A stretch of DNA of 17,500 nt. It comes from Monoplex corrugatus. Taxonomy: Eukaryota > Mollusca > Gastropoda > Littorinimorpha > Ranellidae. The notes under the pieces were generated by a model. The model saw only the letters and a program-made list of their open reading frames with translations. It searched no databases and had not been told where the DNA came from. The position numbers and the translations under genes are program-made. The first letter of the stretch is position 1. Each line of letters begins with the position of its first letter. The DNA lies in the NCBI GenBank assembly GCA_030674185.1, contig JAPXFY010000026.1:59699965-59717464 (forward strand), given 5' to 3'. Shown here one piece after another: positions 16,820-17,500 of the stretch.

Positions 16820-17500
16820 GATCGCACAATCAGTTTGATGAGTCATGTAACAAAAATCCTGTTAAGAATAATCATGATGAGGACAAGGAATAAAATCAAA
16901 AGAGAAATAGCAGAAGAACGGTGTGGATTTGTGGAGGGGGAAGGAACTATTAATGCCATATACATCCTCAGAACTATCATAGAGAGGTCAGTTGAGATGA
17001 ATAAGGATTTGTATTTATGCTTTGTTGACTGTACCAAGGCTTTCGATCGGGTACGACATGAAGAATTGATCAACCAACTGGAGAGACTCAATGTCGATGG
17101 AAAAGATTTACGAATAATCAGGAATATGTACTGGGAACAAACAGCTGCAATGAGAATAGAAAACAATATAAGCTCTTTTCAAAACATGAAAAGAGGAGTC
17201 TGAAGGGTTGTGTTTTGTCACCAGATCTGTTTTCACTATGTAGCGAAAACATCATGAGAAACCTAGAAGACGACCCTGGATTAAAGGTTGGAGGGAAAAT
17301 GATAACATTCGGTACGCAGATGACACCGTGCTAATTGCAGAAAATGAAAGGGACCTACAAAACCTTGTGAATATACTAGAAACAGAAAGCAAAGGTAAGG
17401 GTTGGAACTAAACAGCAGGAAGACTGAAGTCATGGTGATCAGTAAAAAACATGAAATCCCCTCATGCAAAATAACAGCAAATGGCACAACCTTGACACAG
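16820..17500 (+). pseudogene. Reverse transcriptase fragment of a second non-LTR element
   Basis: Coding sequence starts abruptly beside (TG)n with DRTISLMSHVTKILLRII and continues with CGFVEGEGTINAIYILRTI and motif A CFVDCTKAFDRVRH. It then shows the GCVLSP part of motif B, the YADD box (from 17313) and a LNSRKTEVMVIS stretch. Three one-base losses break the frame: near 17201-17205, where a TGA falls in the conserved VRQGC stretch; in 17295-17305, just before YADD; and near 17395-17402. The fragment runs off the right edge. The upstream endonuclease is absent. The sequence differs clearly from the minus-strand element and is a separate family. The clade is not certain; RTE-like elements carry similar motifs. 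It is not functional as shown. Confidence 0.85.

Overview
This is a eukaryotic, animal-type window, with no bacterial operons. It holds spliced half-domain exons with GT/AG junctions, long minisatellites, (TG)n microsatellites, non-LTR retrotransposon coding sequence and a short inverted-repeat DNA element. The mix of an SRCR (scavenger receptor cysteine-rich) gene, an RNase H-bearing LINE and very repeat-rich introns suggests an invertebrate, perhaps a mollusc. The taxon is inference; the sequence does not prove it.

Left part (1-10320): part of a plus-strand SRCR protein gene. Exon 418-590 encodes the second half of one SRCR domain. Exon 5463-5622 encodes the linker and first half of the next. 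Splice phases agree: phase 2 into the first exon, phase 1 across the shared intron, phase 2 out of the second exon. The intron between them (591-5462) is about 95% tandem repeat, in three unrelated families of roughly 40, 45 and 33 bp. A 34-bp array lies just upstream of the first exon, and a 4.7-kb array of about 27 bp fills the start of the next intron. Every exon edge therefore sits within about 15-50 bp of an array. The very long open reading frames over these arrays (up to about 1,600 codons, in all three plus frames at once) are artefacts of stop-free repeat units.

Middle part (10321-12430): mostly non-coding. It contains a clean 722-bp non-autonomous DNA element (11059-11780) with about 165-bp, nearly perfect terminal inverted repeats bounded by TTAA. 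A degenerate CTGT tract and a (TG)n microsatellite follow.

Right part (12431-17500): two 5'-truncated non-LTR retrotransposons point away from each other, with a (TG)n-rich block (16007-16800) between their broken 5' ends. The minus-strand one has an uninterrupted frame of about 1,088 codons: the end of an endonuclease domain, reverse transcriptase, RNase H and a C-terminal zinc-binding motif. It is flanked by (TG)n on both sides, which may indicate insertion into a microsatellite. The plus-strand one is a reverse transcriptase fragment broken by three one-base shifts and runs off the window.

The partner half-exon of the second SRCR domain is not found in the window. If the gene is intact, its third intron is over 11.8 kb and holds all of the mobile elements described here.
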